Positions 1 to 10,689 of a stretch of 64,000 nucleotides of DNA are shown in pieces. The notes under the pieces were generated by a model, which saw only the letters and a program-made list of their open reading frames with translations, was not told where the DNA came from and ran no database searches. The DNA comes from Sorex araneus (taxonomy: Eukaryota > Chordata > Mammalia > Eulipotyphla > Soricidae). The stretch spans positions 26,669,347 to 26,733,346 of the forward strand of contig NC_073303.1 in NCBI RefSeq assembly GCF_027595985.1, written 5' to 3'. A program made the position numbers and the translations under genes. Position 1 is the stretch's first letter; each line of letters starts with the position of its first letter.

Positions 1-178
1 CTCCCTCTCCTCCCCTCTCCCTCTCCCCCCCACTCTCTCCCTCTCCCCCCCATCTCTCTCTCTCCCTCTCTCCCTCTCTCTCTCCCCCACTCTCCTCTCC
101 CCCCCACTCTCTCTCCCTCTCTCCCCCCACTCTATCTCTCCCTCCCTCCCTCCCTCTCTCTCTCCCCTCCCTCCTGCT
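1..178. repeat. CT/CCCT-rich low-complexity tract
   Basis: Nearly pure pyrimidine on the + strand, with irregular ctctccc and ccccact units. It probably continues beyond the left edge. No coding signal. Confidence 0.9.
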
Positions 179-555
179 CTCCTGGCACCTGTACCCTACC
201 CCCCACTTCTGCCTTCCCAGACCACCACACCCATTAGTGTCATCAGTGTCAGTGAGGTTCCTCCCCCCAGCATCTGCACCCCAGGTCTCCCGAGAGCCCC
301 TCCTTCCCCTTCCTGTCCCCCCAGGGCTCGCGCTTTCTCGGGACACTCCTGCCCGTGCCCCCAGGCGCCCAGACCCTCGAGGACGCGAGGACACAGCTTT
401 CCTCGGCACTGCCATACACATATGGATATATTTTATTTACTATTGTTTTATTAAGGTGGTCTGGAACCAGACTGGGGCTTTCTTCCCGCCTCTAAAGCCA
501 CCCGGGGTACTCAGTGCTTCAGTAAGGAACACAACTAAAGCTTTTCCTCATGTTG
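179..555. other. Gene-free unique sequence
   Basis: Non-repetitive sequence with no exon signature I can support. If PACSIN1 starts near 4.1 kb on the - strand, this lies in its first intron. Confidence 0.4.
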
Positions 556-559
556 TCCG

Positions 560-755
560 CCGAAGAAATAGTGCAGTGCGGGGAGGGCCTTTGCCTTGCA
601 CGCAGCTGACCCTGCTGGATCCCTGGCACCCCATAGGGTCCTCCCCCGGCCCCTCCCTACAAGCCCGCAGGAGTGATCCCTGAGCACTGGGCCAGGAGGA
701 AGCCCTAACCACCACCAGGCATGGCTCGAAGCAAAACAACACAAAAACACAAGGT
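560..755 (+). mobile_element. Diverged SOR-type SINE
   Basis: Head remnant (gtgcagtgcggggagggcc), box-B region and tail words (caggagtgatccctgagcac, gccaggaggaa) are in SOR order but heavily mutated, which indicates an old copy. Confidence 0.7.
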
Positions 756-1051
756 AAACAAGGTTGCTGCTGTTGTTGTTGTTCTTTAACAAACAAACGC
801 AAAAGCACACCAAGGGGCGCTCCCCTTAGCCCTTCCCCAATCCAGCCACCTGCCCGCCCCCCTCCCCGCCTCAGCTGCAGGGGGCGGGGAATCCCCCACT
901 CCCAAGCTCCACCCTCCAGTTTCACTTCTCTCCCACCTGTCTTTGCTGGAGGAACTGATGCAAATTTCTGTGGGGTCCGTGGCCCGCAGCAGAGAAAGGT
1001 GCTACCCCGGAAGCTCCAGAGAAAGTCGGCCCAGCTCAGAGTGGGAGCAAA

Positions 1052-1216
1052 GGGGCCGGAGCGACAGCACAGCGGGGCGGGCACTGGTCCCACCCAGGCA
1101 CCCCATATGGTCCCCCAGCCCCCCCCCCAGCACCGCCAGGAGTCATTCCTGAGCACAGAGCCAGGAGGGAACCCCCCAAGCACCGCTGGGTGTGTCCCCA
1201 AGCAAAACCCAAACCA
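1052..1216 (+). mobile_element. Diverged SOR-type SINE
   Basis: Starts gggccggagcgacagcacag and keeps ccatatggtccc and gccaggagtcattcctgagc. The middle of the tRNA head (tgccttgcac) is lost. Confidence 0.75.
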
Positions 1217-1605
1217 GAAAATGGGAGCCAAGACCCAGGCAAGCCCACGGGCACGGGAGGGGGGTGGGGGCCAGGGCAAACACGCTCCCTGCCCCTCCCT
1301 CGGACTTCAGGCTTGAGGGGGGCAGGGCAGCCCCGAAGGCCAAGCAGGGGGTGGGGAGGGGCGCTTCAGGGGCTCTTGGTCCAAGTCAGGGAAGCTTCTA
1401 GAAAGAAGTCAGGGCCTGAGAAGGCAGAGGAGGGAGGGCTCTGGGCTGGGCCAACCTTTGTAAGGGTTGAAGGTGACTCTCCTAAGAACGGGAGATTGGG
1501 GGGGGGAGCCCCAGGGCCCCAGGGCTTCTGCACTTTGCCCTCGGGGCATGGGAGGATGCCCCGGGCTGGGCACTCAGAGGCGAGTCTGTAAAGATCACAG
1601 GGGCA

Positions 1606-1772
1606 GGGGCCACAGCACAGCGGGCTGCCCTGGCCTTGCCCATGGCCCCCTTGGGTTTGCTCCCCTGCCCCCCCATGGCCCCCAAGCACCGTCAGGAGTG
1701 ATCCCTGAGCACAGTGCCAGGAGTAACTCCTGAGCACCACCAGGTGTGGCACCCCCACCAAAAAAATAATAA
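1606..1772 (+). mobile_element. Diverged SOR-type SINE
   Basis: Cagcacagcgggct head, rearranged middle, then a clear tail (caggagtgatccctgagcac, gccaggagtaactcctgag) ending in a short A-rich stretch. Confidence 0.75.
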
Positions 1773-1774
1773 GA

Positions 1775-3035
1775 TCACTCTGCCTGTCCCACAGGGGACA
1801 CCCACAGGCCTCCTGCGCGCCCCAGCATCGCCGTGGACAGGGCAGGCCCTCAGCAGCCGATTCCAGCCCCCCCCCGCCCCCCGGCTCCTCTGTTGTCGGG
1901 GACACGCACGAGACGCTAGACAGGCTGGAATCCGGCTCCTCCATTTCCCATCGGTCCCGCTGCCCTGGGACAAGGGCACATCCCGCCCCGGCTTCCCTCT
2001 CCCCGACCACACCGCCCGCTGGCTGGGCCCCAGGGGGTCCGAGCGGGCACCACGCACGCCTTGCTTCGCGCCTTGCTAACACTCGCATTCCCTCTGCTCC
2101 ACGCAGAAGGGGGCCCGGGGGCCAAGTCCAAGCCCCGTCCAGGAGCTCCTGGCACAGCCCGGCGGGCGGCGGGGAGGAGGCCACGTCCCCTGCGTGGGGC
2201 TCCCAGGCAGCGGGGTCCCGAGGTCTGCTCTGGGAAGGTGCCTGGTCCAACCGACCTCAGCAAGAAGGGGCACAGGGCCCCCCACGAATGCAGCCCTTCT
2301 CCCCAAAGGCCGCAGCCGGGAAGGGTCTCCACTGAGGGGGGGTCCCAGGGAAGGGAACGGGAGCCAGGAGCAGCCTCACCCCTCCCTCGGGCACCGGCTA
2401 GCTCCCGAGTTCAAGCTCATTCAGTGCCGCACACCGGGTGCCGGGTGCGAGGTGAGGCAGGGCACGGGCACAGATACGAATCAGACTCCTGCCCTCAAGG
2501 CACTCTGAGGGCTAGAGGGTGACAGACAGGACGGAAATAACCGAGCCACAAGGCAGGGGAAAGCCGGGCAGGGCAGGAGGCAGGGACCTCACCTGGGGAA
2601 TCTGGGAGGCCTCCTGGAGGTGGTGACTGGGGGCACTGTCACGGGAGGGGAGGGGGCTGGTGGGCGACAGCTAGACCCTCTGACATCACTGGCAGTTGTG
2701 TGGGCAGCTCCTGGCAGCAGGGGGCCCGGGCAATGTGGGTGATTCACGGCTGAGCCCAGAGAAAAGGCCGCCGGCATCTGGGCGAGCCTGAGCTGAGGGG
2801 TGGGGGGAGCAGCTGGGGCTCGGAGCTGGCGCCGCTGCCAAGGTCGCGCTTGTCGCTGTGTCCCTTGCACCCCGGTGACCTTTGCATCTTTTCATGGACT
2901 CCTGCGTGCAAAAATAAAAGGGGGGGCGGAGGCGGCCGGCAGGATCTGATGGGCAGAGAGTGGCCGCAGCCCGTTGGACTGGCCTGGCGCTGCATCTGCG
3001 GCCACCGCAGCCTGGTCCCTGGCCCCCAGGCCACC
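1775..3035. other. GC-rich gene-free stretch
   Basis: No exon, tRNA or young repeat recognised. Positions 2,400-2,560 contain words typical of an ancient mammalian interspersed repeat (ttcaagctcattcagtgc, ctgccctcaaggcactctga), but I cannot name the family. Confidence 0.35.
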
Positions 3036-3039
3036 CCAG

Positions 3040-3506
3040 GGGCGGGAGGGGGGACAGCGTCACCCAGCTGCAGGGAAGGGGCTGTGGGGGGGCAGCGTCA
3101 CCCCGGCTGCAGGGAAGGAGTGGGAGGGGTGACAGCGTCACCCCTGCTGCGGGGGAAGGGGCGGGAGGGGGGACAGCATCACCCCTGCTGCAGGGAAGGG
3201 GCGGTGGGGGGACAGCGACACCCCCGCTGCAGGGAAGGGGCGGTGAGGGGACAGCGTCACCCCCGCTGCAGGGAAGGGGCGGTGAGGGGACAGCGTCACC
3301 CCCGCTGCAGGGAAGGGGCGGTGGGGGGACAGCATCACCCTCGCTGAAGGGAAGGGGGGGTGAGGGGACAGCGTCACCCCCGCTGCAGGGAAGGGGCGGT
3401 GGGGGGACAGCATCACCCTCGCTGAAGGGAAGGGGGGTGAGGGGACAGCGTCACCCCCGCTGCAGGGAAGGGGCCGGGCGGGAGGAGGACGGCATCACCC
3501 CCGCAG
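3040..3506. repeat. 39-bp GC-rich minisatellite, about 11-12 copies
   Basis: Tandem units run from cagggaaggggcggtgaggg to the next cagggaag, 39 bp apart between 3,190 and 3,460. Flanking copies are degenerate. A 39-bp unit is 13 codons, so it stays open in several frames on both strands. The long ORFs here are by-products. It borders the GC-rich promoter at 3.5-4.2 kb. Confidence 0.93.
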
Positions 3507-4210
3507 CCCGACCCGACGCGCGCATCAGCTGTCCACTAAGTCCGCACGGGGCCAGCGCGGCGCCTGCGGGGCGCCCGGACCCCGATTCCCAAGGGGTCTG
3601 CTCCCTGCGGCGGCCGCCCCCACCCCCACCGCCGCGCCGGCCGTGCCCGGTGCTGCCCACGCCGGCCCCGCGCCCCTGCCCAGCGCGCCGCGCCGTGCCC
3701 GCCGCCCCGCACGCGCGCGCCCCCGCCGGGCCGTCCCGGCCGGACCCCCCTACCTGGACGCCGGCGCGCTGGGCTGCATGGGCGGCGGGGAGGCAAGCCC
3801 GGCCGACTGCCCGGCGGCAGAGGAGCGGCGCGGCGGCGGCGGCGGGCGGGGCGGGCGGCGCGGAGGAGGCGGCGGCAGACGCGCGCTCTCGGCGCGGCGG
3901 GAGCCAATGGCAGCGCGGCGCGGGCGGCGGGGCCTGCGCAGGTGGCGGCGGGCGGCGGGCGGGGGCCCGCGGGCTCCTCGGGGGGTGCTCGGCCGCCGCG
4001 GCGCGGGCGGGCGGGGGTGTGCGGGCTCGCGGCCCGCCGCCCCCGGGGCTCGCCGGGCACGTGGCCTGGAAGGTGACCCCGCGGCCGCCCCCCAGCCCGC
4101 CGGGGCCCTGCGCGGCGCGGGCGGCTCTGATTCATCCTCCCGCTGCCCACCCGGAGCCCGATATACCCGCTGCGGCGCAGAGCCCCGAGCCCGGCAGGGG
4201 AGGGCTGGGG
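3500..4210. promoter_or_regulatory. CpG island, probable promoter
   Basis: Very dense in CG dinucleotides (ggcgcgg, gccgcc, cgcgcg words) with GC boxes on both strands, a CCAAT word at 3,904 on the + strand and a TATA-like word near 4,160 that reads GTATAT on the - strand. This is unlike the surrounding intergenic DNA. Gene order in other mammals (PACSIN1 head-to-head with RPS10) makes it the likely PACSIN1 promoter. That assignment is inference from synteny, not from coding sequence. Confidence 0.6.
3754..4130 (-). other. PACSIN1: Candidate PACSIN1 noncoding exon 1
   Basis: On the - strand the island contains GTCCAG|GTAGGGG, a strong splice donor with the exon ending at 3,754 and the intron starting at 3,753. 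The 5' end is only estimated from the TATA-like word near 4,160. I see no PACSIN1 coding sequence in the window. PACSIN1 encodes a brain F-BAR/SH3 endocytic adaptor whose start codon lies in a downstream exon, which would fall beyond the left edge. The gene name rests on synteny alone. Confidence 0.4.
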
Positions 4211-4214
4211 GCAG

Positions 4215-4680
4215 CACACGCGTCTGCACACGGACACACAGACACACAGACACACATGCGTACACGCAGACGCACATACATACATACACAAACTTGCAGA
4301 CATACATACACGCACAGACACATATTTACATACATACATGCGCGCACGCACACATTTACATACACATACATGCAGACAGACAGACATGGACACAGACGCA
4401 CATACATAGATACATAGACACACATATATGCACAGACACACATACACACATACATGAAGGCACACATACATGCACAGACGCATGTTTACATACATATATA
4501 CACATACATGAAGACACATGCACAGACACATGTTTACATACACACATACATGCACAGACACACAGACGCACATACATGACAACACACATGCATGCAGACA
4601 CATATTTACATACAAACATGCACAGACATATCTGCAGACACACCGATATGCACATGCATGCACACGCATGCACACACAAA
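4215..4680. repeat. CA/CATA-rich cryptic simple repeat
   Basis: About 465 bp of interleaved acacacag, acatacat and catgcacagacac words with no fixed period. It explains the Cys/Val/Met-rich frames on the - strand and the His/Thr-rich frames on the + strand. Confidence 0.92.
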
Positions 4681-4684
4681 TAGG

Positions 4685-5188
4685 ACAGTTCCCTGCCCCA
4701 GGGTGGTACCCGCGTGGGAGGGCAGATAGAGGTTGACTGGGCTGTGCACTGAGGGATTTTCAGTGCTGGGAGCACTCAGGGATGGGGCAGTCCTGGCCGG
4801 CTCGGGGCCACGTGGTCAGCTGCCTGCAGGGCGAGTCCTCCCCACCCTGCTGCCTCGCTGGCCCCCAAGCAAGGCAGGGGAGCAAAGCGGGGAAGGGAAG
4901 AGACGGGAAGCAAGAGGACGCGGCAGGTTGCGCTCGTGTCAGCCCCACATGAGCACTGGCGGGCGAGTCGCCCTGTGAGCCCCTCAGAGCAGGCTTGCAG
5001 GCTCCCAGGGGCCCGGCCTCACAGCCCTGTTGATTGCCGGCCCCTCCCTGCTGCCCTCCCCCGCCGTCCTGCAGCTATCTCTCAGGGTCCTGCAGTAGGA
5101 GGCTCCGAGGGCCCAGGGGGCCGCGCAGGCAGCGGGCACAGATGCGTGGCCCGCAGGAGAGCTCTTGCCTTGCGTGTGGGGCCCCCAG
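4685..5188. other. Gene-free unique sequence
   Basis: GC-rich sequence with no recognisable exon or repeat. Confidence 0.35.
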
Positions 5189-5189
5189 G

Positions 5190-5225
<36 letters not shown>
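5190..5225. repeat. (AC)n microsatellite
   Basis: About 17 uninterrupted AC units. Confidence 0.97.
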
Positions 5226-5228
<3 letters not shown>

Positions 5229-5639
5229 AAAACCAAAAAGAACCCTCAGAGCCCCGACTGAATGCTAGAGCCTAAAGGGGCACAACGGCTGACTATGAAG
5301 GCTAGATGACCACTCCAGATGGCCGTCTCCGAGGCTGAACAGGAGGCCGGGTTGAGAGGACAGTGTTTCGGAGAAGGCGGTGGGCTCTGTCACCAGGAGG
5401 ACTTCCTGGAGAAGGCAGCGTTCCCTTGGGAGACTGAGCAGCAGCTGGGAATATGATGAAGCTCACGGAGCAGAGAAAGGCCAACACAACCAAGGAAGAG
5501 TTGCAGGTGGCTGAAGGGGGGTCCCTAGAGCATCGCTGGACGCCCCTTCTGTAAGGGGCTTCCGGTACCTGGAACTAAGTCTCGCCCCCCCTCCCCAGCC
5601 TAGCCTTACACCTCCGGGGCTCGCCGACTTGTCTTTCTT

Positions 5640-5800
5640 CCCCCTTGGTTTGGGGGCCACACGTGGCGGTGCTCAGGGCTTATTCCTGGCCCTCAGGGAG
5701 CACTCCCGGTGGGACTCTGGGGACCCTGTGGGGTGCCGGGGATTGAATTCAGGTCAGTTACTTCGAGCAAGTGCCCTGTATACGGTACTAGTACTCCTAC
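5640..5800 (-). mobile_element. Old SOR-type SINE
   Basis: Reverse-orientation words gggggccacacgtggcggtg, ggtgccggggattgaattca and gcaagtgccctgta. No target-site duplication is visible. Confidence 0.75.
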
Positions 5801-5817
5801 CTGCACCTTCTCTCTCG

Positions 5818-5980
5818 TTTTGGTTTTGTTTGGGGCTCACACCGGGGGGCTACTCCTGGCTCTGCACTCAGGAACTACTCCAGGCGGTGCCCGGGGAACC
5901 ATCTGGGATGCCGGGGATCGAACGTAGGCTGCCTGCTTGCAAGGCAAACGCCCTCCCCGCTCTCCGGTCTCTCTGGCCCC
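5818..5980 (-). mobile_element. SOR-type SINE
   Basis: Nearly full length in reverse orientation, from tggggctcacaccggggggc to ctccggtctctctggcccc. Confidence 0.85.
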
Positions 5981-6199
5981 TACTGATGGGAAGAGCCATG
6001 TGACAGGGCACCTCGTTGATGGAAGCCGTGGCCGCCCCACTGGGAAACGGTCTCGGCAGCCTCACAGGAGCTCAGCACAGAAGCCTGGGCTCCTCTCCTG
6101 GGGAGGGAGGGGGGCGGCAGTTGCTCTGGCCTGGAGCATTGCTGGAATCGGGTGGGAGGGACCCCTGAGGCAAGGTGTGCGCTGGAGGCGTCCATTACT

Positions 6200-6378
6200 T
6201 TTTTTTGCTTTTCGGGTCTCACCCGGCGATGCACAGGGGTTACTCCTGACTCTGCACTCAGGAGTTACTCCTGGTGGCAGTGCTCAGGGGACCATATGGG
6301 ATGCTGGGGATCGAAGAACCCGGGTCGGCCGCGTGCAAGGCAAACGCCCTACCTGCTGTGCTATCACTCCAGCCCCAA
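6200..6378 (-). mobile_element. SOR SINE with target-site duplication
   Basis: Full length. Flanked by a perfect 12-bp duplication, gcgtccattact, at 6,188-6,199 and 6,379-6,390. The T-run at the left is the reverse of its A-tail. Confidence 0.95.
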
Positions 6379-6491
6379 GCGTCCATTACTATTGTCTTTC
6401 CTTACTTGACCCTGTCTCTCCCCTGTGGGTGGGACAGTGCTGTGGAAACACTCTCCCACCCTTCACCCCCCCATCCCCGTCAATCTTTCTT

Positions 6492-6675
6492 CTTCTTCTT
6501 TTTTTTTTGCTTTTTGGGTCACACCCAGCGATGCTCAGGGGTTACTCCTGGCTTTGCACTCAGGAATTACCCCTGGCGGTGCTCAGGGGACCATATGGGA
6601 TGCCAGGGATCGAACCCAGGTCAGCCGCGTGCAAGGCAAACGCCCTACCCGATGTGCTATTGCTCCGCCCCCCCA
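6492..6675 (-). mobile_element. SOR SINE with target-site duplication
   Basis: Full length, ending in gtgctattgctccgccc. Flanks share tcaatctttctt at 6,480-6,491 and 6,676-6,687. Confidence 0.94.
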
Positions 6676-6701
6676 TCAATCTTTCTTTTAAAAAACATCA
6701 A

Positions 6702-6870
6702 GGGGCTGGAGTGATAGTACAGCAGGTAGAACATTTTCCTTACACACAGTTGACCTTGGGTTCGATCCCTGGCATCCCATTTGGTCCTCCGAGCACTGTC
6801 AGGAGTAATTCCTGAACACAGAGCCAGGAGTAACTCGGGGCATCGCCCGGTGTGACCCAAAACCCAAGAA
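6702..6870 (+). mobile_element. SOR-type SINE
   Basis: Starts aggggctggagtgatagtac, box B ggttcgatccc, ends gtgtgacccaaaaccc. Moderately diverged, in opposite orientation to its neighbours. Confidence 0.88.
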
Positions 6871-6927
6871 TAAATTAATTACATTTCAAAAGTTTTCTTA
6901 GTAATTCCCTGCCCCTCCCCCCCCCAG

Positions 6928-7049
6928 TTTTTGGGCCCTGAAACCACATCCAGTGATGCTCAGGGATGGTGCTCAGCGGGACTCGGACGATCATGCAATG
7001 TGCCAGGGATCAAATCTAGGTTGGTCATGTGCAAGGCAAGCATCTGACT
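6928..7049 (-). mobile_element. Old SOR-type SINE abutting a younger copy
   Basis: From gggccctgaaaccacatcca to gtgcaaggcaagcatctgac. Its head end is cut off by the next SINE. Confidence 0.7.
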
Positions 7050-7220
7050 CATTTTTTTTTCTTTTTGGGTCACACGGCGATGCACAGGGGTCACTCCTGG
7101 TTCTGCACTCAGGAATTACTCCTGGCGGTGCTCAGGGGACCATATGGGATGCTGGGATTCGAACCCGGGTCGGCCGCATGCAAGGCAAACGCCCTACCCG
7201 CTGTGTTATCGCTCCAGCCC
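7050..7220 (-). mobile_element. SOR SINE
   Basis: Full length, reverse orientation: tttttgggtcacacggcgat through gtgttatcgctccagcccc. It inserted into or next to the older copy on its left. Confidence 0.93.
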
Positions 7221-7231
7221 CTAATAACAGT

Positions 7232-7386
7232 TTTGAATCACTCTTTGGGCCACCCCTGACGCGCACGTGGGTGACGCCCTTGCTCTGGAGTTGCTCCTGA
7301 CGGTGCCCAGGGAACTGGGGGCCCCGTGGCCCCGGGGCCGACCTAGGGCTGGCAGCAGGCAAGGCAGGAGCCTTATCCCCGATTTC
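7232..7386 (-). mobile_element. Very old SOR-like fragment
   Basis: Weak order-preserved words only (gggccacccctgacg, gcaggcaaggcaggagcc, atttctctcc). Confidence 0.45.
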
Positions 7387-7392
7387 TCTCCT

Positions 7393-7520
7393 TGATTTGG
7401 GGCCACACCCAGCATGCTCAGGGGGTGCTCCTGGCTGGCCCGCGGGTCCCTGAGGAGATGGAACCCAGGCCAGCCACATGCAAGGCAAATGCCCAGCCCG
7501 CTGTCCGATTTCTCTGGCCC
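7393..7520 (-). mobile_element. Old SOR-type SINE
   Basis: Ggggccacacccagcatgct through atgcaaggcaaatgcccagc to ctctggccctc, with an internal deletion. Confidence 0.72.
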
Positions 7521-7601
7521 TCTCTGTTCTCTTGATATCAACTTGATATCAACATGAAGAGGCTAATCTCCAAAGCAGGTGTTCAGGTATTTTTCTTTTT
7601 T

Positions 7602-7792
7602 TTTTCTTTTCCCCCCCTTTTTTTTTTCTTTTTGGGTCACACCCAGCGATGCACAGGGGTTACTCCTGGCTTTGCACTCAGATATTACTCCTGGTGGTGC
7701 TTGGGGAACCATATGGGATGTCAGGGACTGAACCCAGGTTGGCTGCGTGCAAGGCAAACGCCCTCCCCGCTGTACTGTTGCTCCAGCCCCTA
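7602..7792 (-). mobile_element. SOR SINE
   Basis: T-rich start (reversed A-tail), tttttgggtcacacccagcg, box B as ggactgaacccaggtt, ends ctgttgctccagcccc. Confidence 0.93.
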
Positions 7793-7804
7793 TTTTACCT
7801 CTTC

Positions 7805-7890
7805 TTGTTTTTATTTCATTGAATCACGAGGAATTTCAAAATTACAAAGTGACTCGTGATTGCGTTTCAGGCATAGGATCTTCCCACACC
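7805..7890 (-). mobile_element. Possible LINE 3'-end family fragment
   Basis: Words tttcattgaatcacgaggaa, aattacaaagtgactc and gcgtttcaggcata resemble in order the reversed 3' end of the LINE-like family seen at 36,595 and 49,140. Confidence 0.4.
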
Positions 7891-7902
7891 TGTTCCTTCA
7901 CC

Positions 7903-8012
7903 GGTGACCCCTTCCCTCCACCCAGCCCATCCTTCCCTCCCCATCCTTTCCCCATCCTTCCCTCCCCATCCTGTCCCCATCCTTCCCTCCCCACCCTGTC
8001 CCTGTGACAGAC
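7903..8012. repeat. Short tandem CCATCCTTCCCTCC-type repeat
   Basis: Three to four imperfect pyrimidine-rich units of ccatccttccctccc and ccatcctgtcc. Confidence 0.75.
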
Positions 8013-8187
8013 ACTTTCTGCCTACTCTCCGCTTTCTGTCACCTCCACCAGTGTACTACCGTACCTCCCGGACCTGTTCCCCGCGCCCTACCCCAGAGGC
8101 AGACTCTTTCCTGGAAACCAGTTTTCTTGCTCCTTGTCTCCATTGCCTTTGGGTATTTGTTATTCCCCTACCCTGTTCAAAGAGGGT

Positions 8188-8366
8188 CTTTTTTTTTGAG
8201 GGGGGGGTGTATGTGTTTCACACCCAGCAATACCCAGGGGTTACTCCTGGCTCCGTACTCAGGAATCACTCCTGGCGGTGGTCGGGGGACTATATGGGGT
8301 GCCGGGGATTGAACGGGGGTCAGCCTCATGCAAATACCCTCCCCACTGTACTATGGCTCTAGCCCC
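8188..8366 (-). mobile_element. SOR-type SINE with target-site duplication
   Basis: Full length but diverged. Flanked by tcaaagagggtc on the left and ccaaagaggctc on the right, a duplication with one change. Confidence 0.88.
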
Positions 8367-8369
8367 AAA

Positions 8370-9585
8370 GAGGCTCCTTTTTCTTTTCCCTCCTGCTGGG
8401 GATCCCTGGGGTGGTGGGGGGGAGTGGTCAGGATACACCCTTAAGCCCCCCGTGCCTTGCTGGCCTGCCCTGTGCCTCCTTCCAGGCTACACCGGGGTTA
8501 AAGCGCATGACCAGGCATGGAGCCGCCTTTCGAGCCCCCCCCCAGAGGCCCTAAACCACCGGGGTGCTGTGTCCTCCATTCCCCTCGAACCCAGCTGCCT
8601 GCTGGGCTCCGGTGTCCCGGGACTGAGGACCGGCCTGTTTGGAAGGGCATCCCCGGATGCCGCCGGAGAGGACACTGGGGCACGCGGCGCCCCTGGGCAG
8701 CCAGGCACGGGTGGACAGGTGGGAGGGGCCAGAGTGACGACGGTTCAGGCGCGCGCAGAGGGGAGGGAGGCTCCCGAGCACAGAAGCGGGTCCCCCCACC
8801 CCCCCACCCCTGGGAGGAGTCTCAGGAAGGAGGGGGAGCGGCCAGGCGGGGTCTGACGCTGGCGCCCGCCCGGCCCTGCGCGAAGCGGAGAGCGGGAAGC
8901 ACGTGCACCCGCGCACAGACTCGCACCCCGTCGGCGAGGCCCGGAGGAGACCGTGGACACCGGGCCGCGGACACAGCGTGGACACCGGGCCGCAGACACA
9001 GCCCTCCTGCTTCCGGAAGGCGCCTCCCCCTGCCTCCAGCCGCGCCTCTGCCCGCCCGCCCAGCCTGCCACTGTCTTTCTCCCTTGGCACTTCTCCATCC
9101 CGCACCTCCCAAAGTGCTTTCTTCATCTTTCCGCCCGCCGGGAGGCCACTGACTCCCGCAGGTCCTCGGACCGCGCGTGGCTGCAGGGGACGGGGGTGTG
9201 GGGGGGCCCTTCCCTCCCGAGAAGGTGCCCAGTGCAGGCCGGACCGGAGGGCATGGGCGGAGGACAGCCCACCAGCCCTGAACCAGCAAACACTGCCCGG
9301 AGCTCCAATGGGTGATTCACAGCCCCGGCTGAGCTGGGAGGGGACCTGGGGTGGAGACCAAGCCCCCCTCCTCGCAGACAGGGGACACAGGCAGGGGACG
9401 AGGAGGGGGCAAAGGGACCCGGAGGTTCTTAAAAAGACATTTTTTTTCCTAATGAGAGGGAGGGAGGTGGGGAGCTCTGGAGCCCCCTGTCTGGCTGGAA
9501 CCGTGGAGGGGGAAGGTTCAGAGCAGGTGCTCTGTCCTCTGCGCCTCTCGGCGACAGCAGGGGCAGGGAGTGTGGCCCAGTTCCG
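8370..9585. other. GC-rich gene-free stretch
   Basis: No exon or young repeat recognised. Contains a 25-bp tandem duplication at 8,953-8,977 and 8,978-9,002 (one mismatch, beginning gtggacaccggg). Confidence 0.4.
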
Positions 9586-9589
9586 GCAG

Positions 9590-9690
9590 AGCAGGGCTGG
9601 GGAGCTCAGAGAGGAGAAGGGATGCGTTCAAGGTCACACAGCACAGCGGAGCTGGCGCCCAGCTAAAAACAGAGCCTGACTTCTGGTCAG
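9590..9690 (-). mobile_element. MIR fragment
   Basis: Core words in reverse orientation: gctcagagaggagaagggat and tcaaggtcacacagcacag, as in the mammalian-wide MIR family. Confidence 0.75.
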
Positions 9691-10025
9691 GTGCTCCGTC
9701 ACTGGATCCCTCCGGCTCCCCCGCAGGCCGGCCTGTGTGCGGGGGACAGGCCAGCCGGAGGCCACTGGACTGTCCCCCGGCGCCCTGGGCTGCTTGATTT
9801 ACTGGGCCACAGTCCAGCATAGGTGCAGAGTAGGACCCACCAACAAGGGCAAAGTCTTGTGAGGAAGCCTCCTCCCTCCTCACCCCTGCCCATGGAGGAT
9901 GCTGGCTTCACACCTGCAAATCGGTGTCCGTCACCTGACCTGTGCATGGACTCGGAGGGGCTGTGCCCTGAATCCAGAGACGAGGGTGTTGAGGAATTGT
10001 GACTTCTCTCTGACCATGACTCATG

Positions 10026-10027
10026 TG

Positions 10028-10094
<67 letters not shown>

Positions 10095-10112
10095 AGGGAG
10101 GGGGCGGGAGGG
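10026..10112. repeat. (GA)n microsatellite with GGGA end
   Basis: About 30 uninterrupted GA units followed by gggagggaggg. Confidence 0.97.
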
Positions 10113-10244
10113 GCGGGGCGTGCGCATGTAAATGCCCCAAAGACAATCTTGGGCGGTTCAGGCAGTCAGGATCCAGATTGCCCAGAGCTTGCCACACAGA
10201 CAGAGGCAAACTCAGCACTTGCCTGGGCCCAGGCACTCCCTGAG

Positions 10245-10330
10245 ATGGGAAAATGAAGGCCCAGAGAGGTTAGGCACCTAGCCCAAGGTCACACAGCTAG
10301 TAGGGCATGGAGCTGACGCTCAAACACAAT
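10245..10330 (-). mobile_element. MIR fragment
   Basis: Clear MIR core: aggcccagagaggttaggca then cccaaggtcacacagctagt. Confidence 0.88.
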
Positions 10331-10384
10331 CACTCAGCGAGAAAAGAGCTTTCCCTGCACACAGGAGGATTTGACGTGGGCTCA

Positions 10385-10452
10385 TTTAGTAATGCCTAAT
10401 GAGCACTGCGTTTACAGATGAGGAAACTGAGGCTCGGGTTGTCCTTTGGTGA
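10385..10452 (-). mobile_element. MIR fragment
   Basis: Typical word ttacagatgaggaaactgag plus gctcggg. May be a rearranged part of the MIR just upstream. Confidence 0.8.
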
Positions 10453-10689
10453 GACTTTAACCTGGAAAGGCTCCTTGCGAGTCCTCCCCCAAACAGGGCT
10501 CAGTGGCCAGTCTACAGCGCCACCTGGTGGCAGTGTACCTTAAATGCAGGCAGAATAGTGAGTACAGAAGATGACCAGTGGTTTTTATTCCCATCTTCCC
10601 TCTTCCCCACCCGGCTCCCCAGGCCCTTTTGTTGTTTTGACTGAGAGTGGCATACTTTTTTTTTTTCTGTTTTGTTTGTTTGTTTGTTT

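Noticed and set aside
2960-4417. 485-codon open frame over the minisatellite and CpG island
   Set aside because: The 39-bp repeat is a multiple of three and lacks stops; the rest is GC-rich and CA-rich sequence. Composition is Gly/Arg/Pro then His/Thr with no domain, and frames on both strands are equally open.
4132-4775. Cys/Val/Met-rich minus-strand frames
   Set aside because: By-products of the CA/CATA-rich tract.
5116-5190. SOR-like head before the AC repeat (gagctcttgccttgcgtg)
   Set aside because: Too short and without the following body.
5850-5980. tRNA genes suggested by box A/box B words throughout the window
   Set aside because: All lie in SOR-type SINE heads followed by SINE bodies; none folds as a complete tRNA gene with its own terminator that I can see.
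10026-10112. Regularly spaced repeats as a CRISPR-like array
   Set aside because: Microsatellites and minisatellites with no unique spacers; the genome is mammalian.
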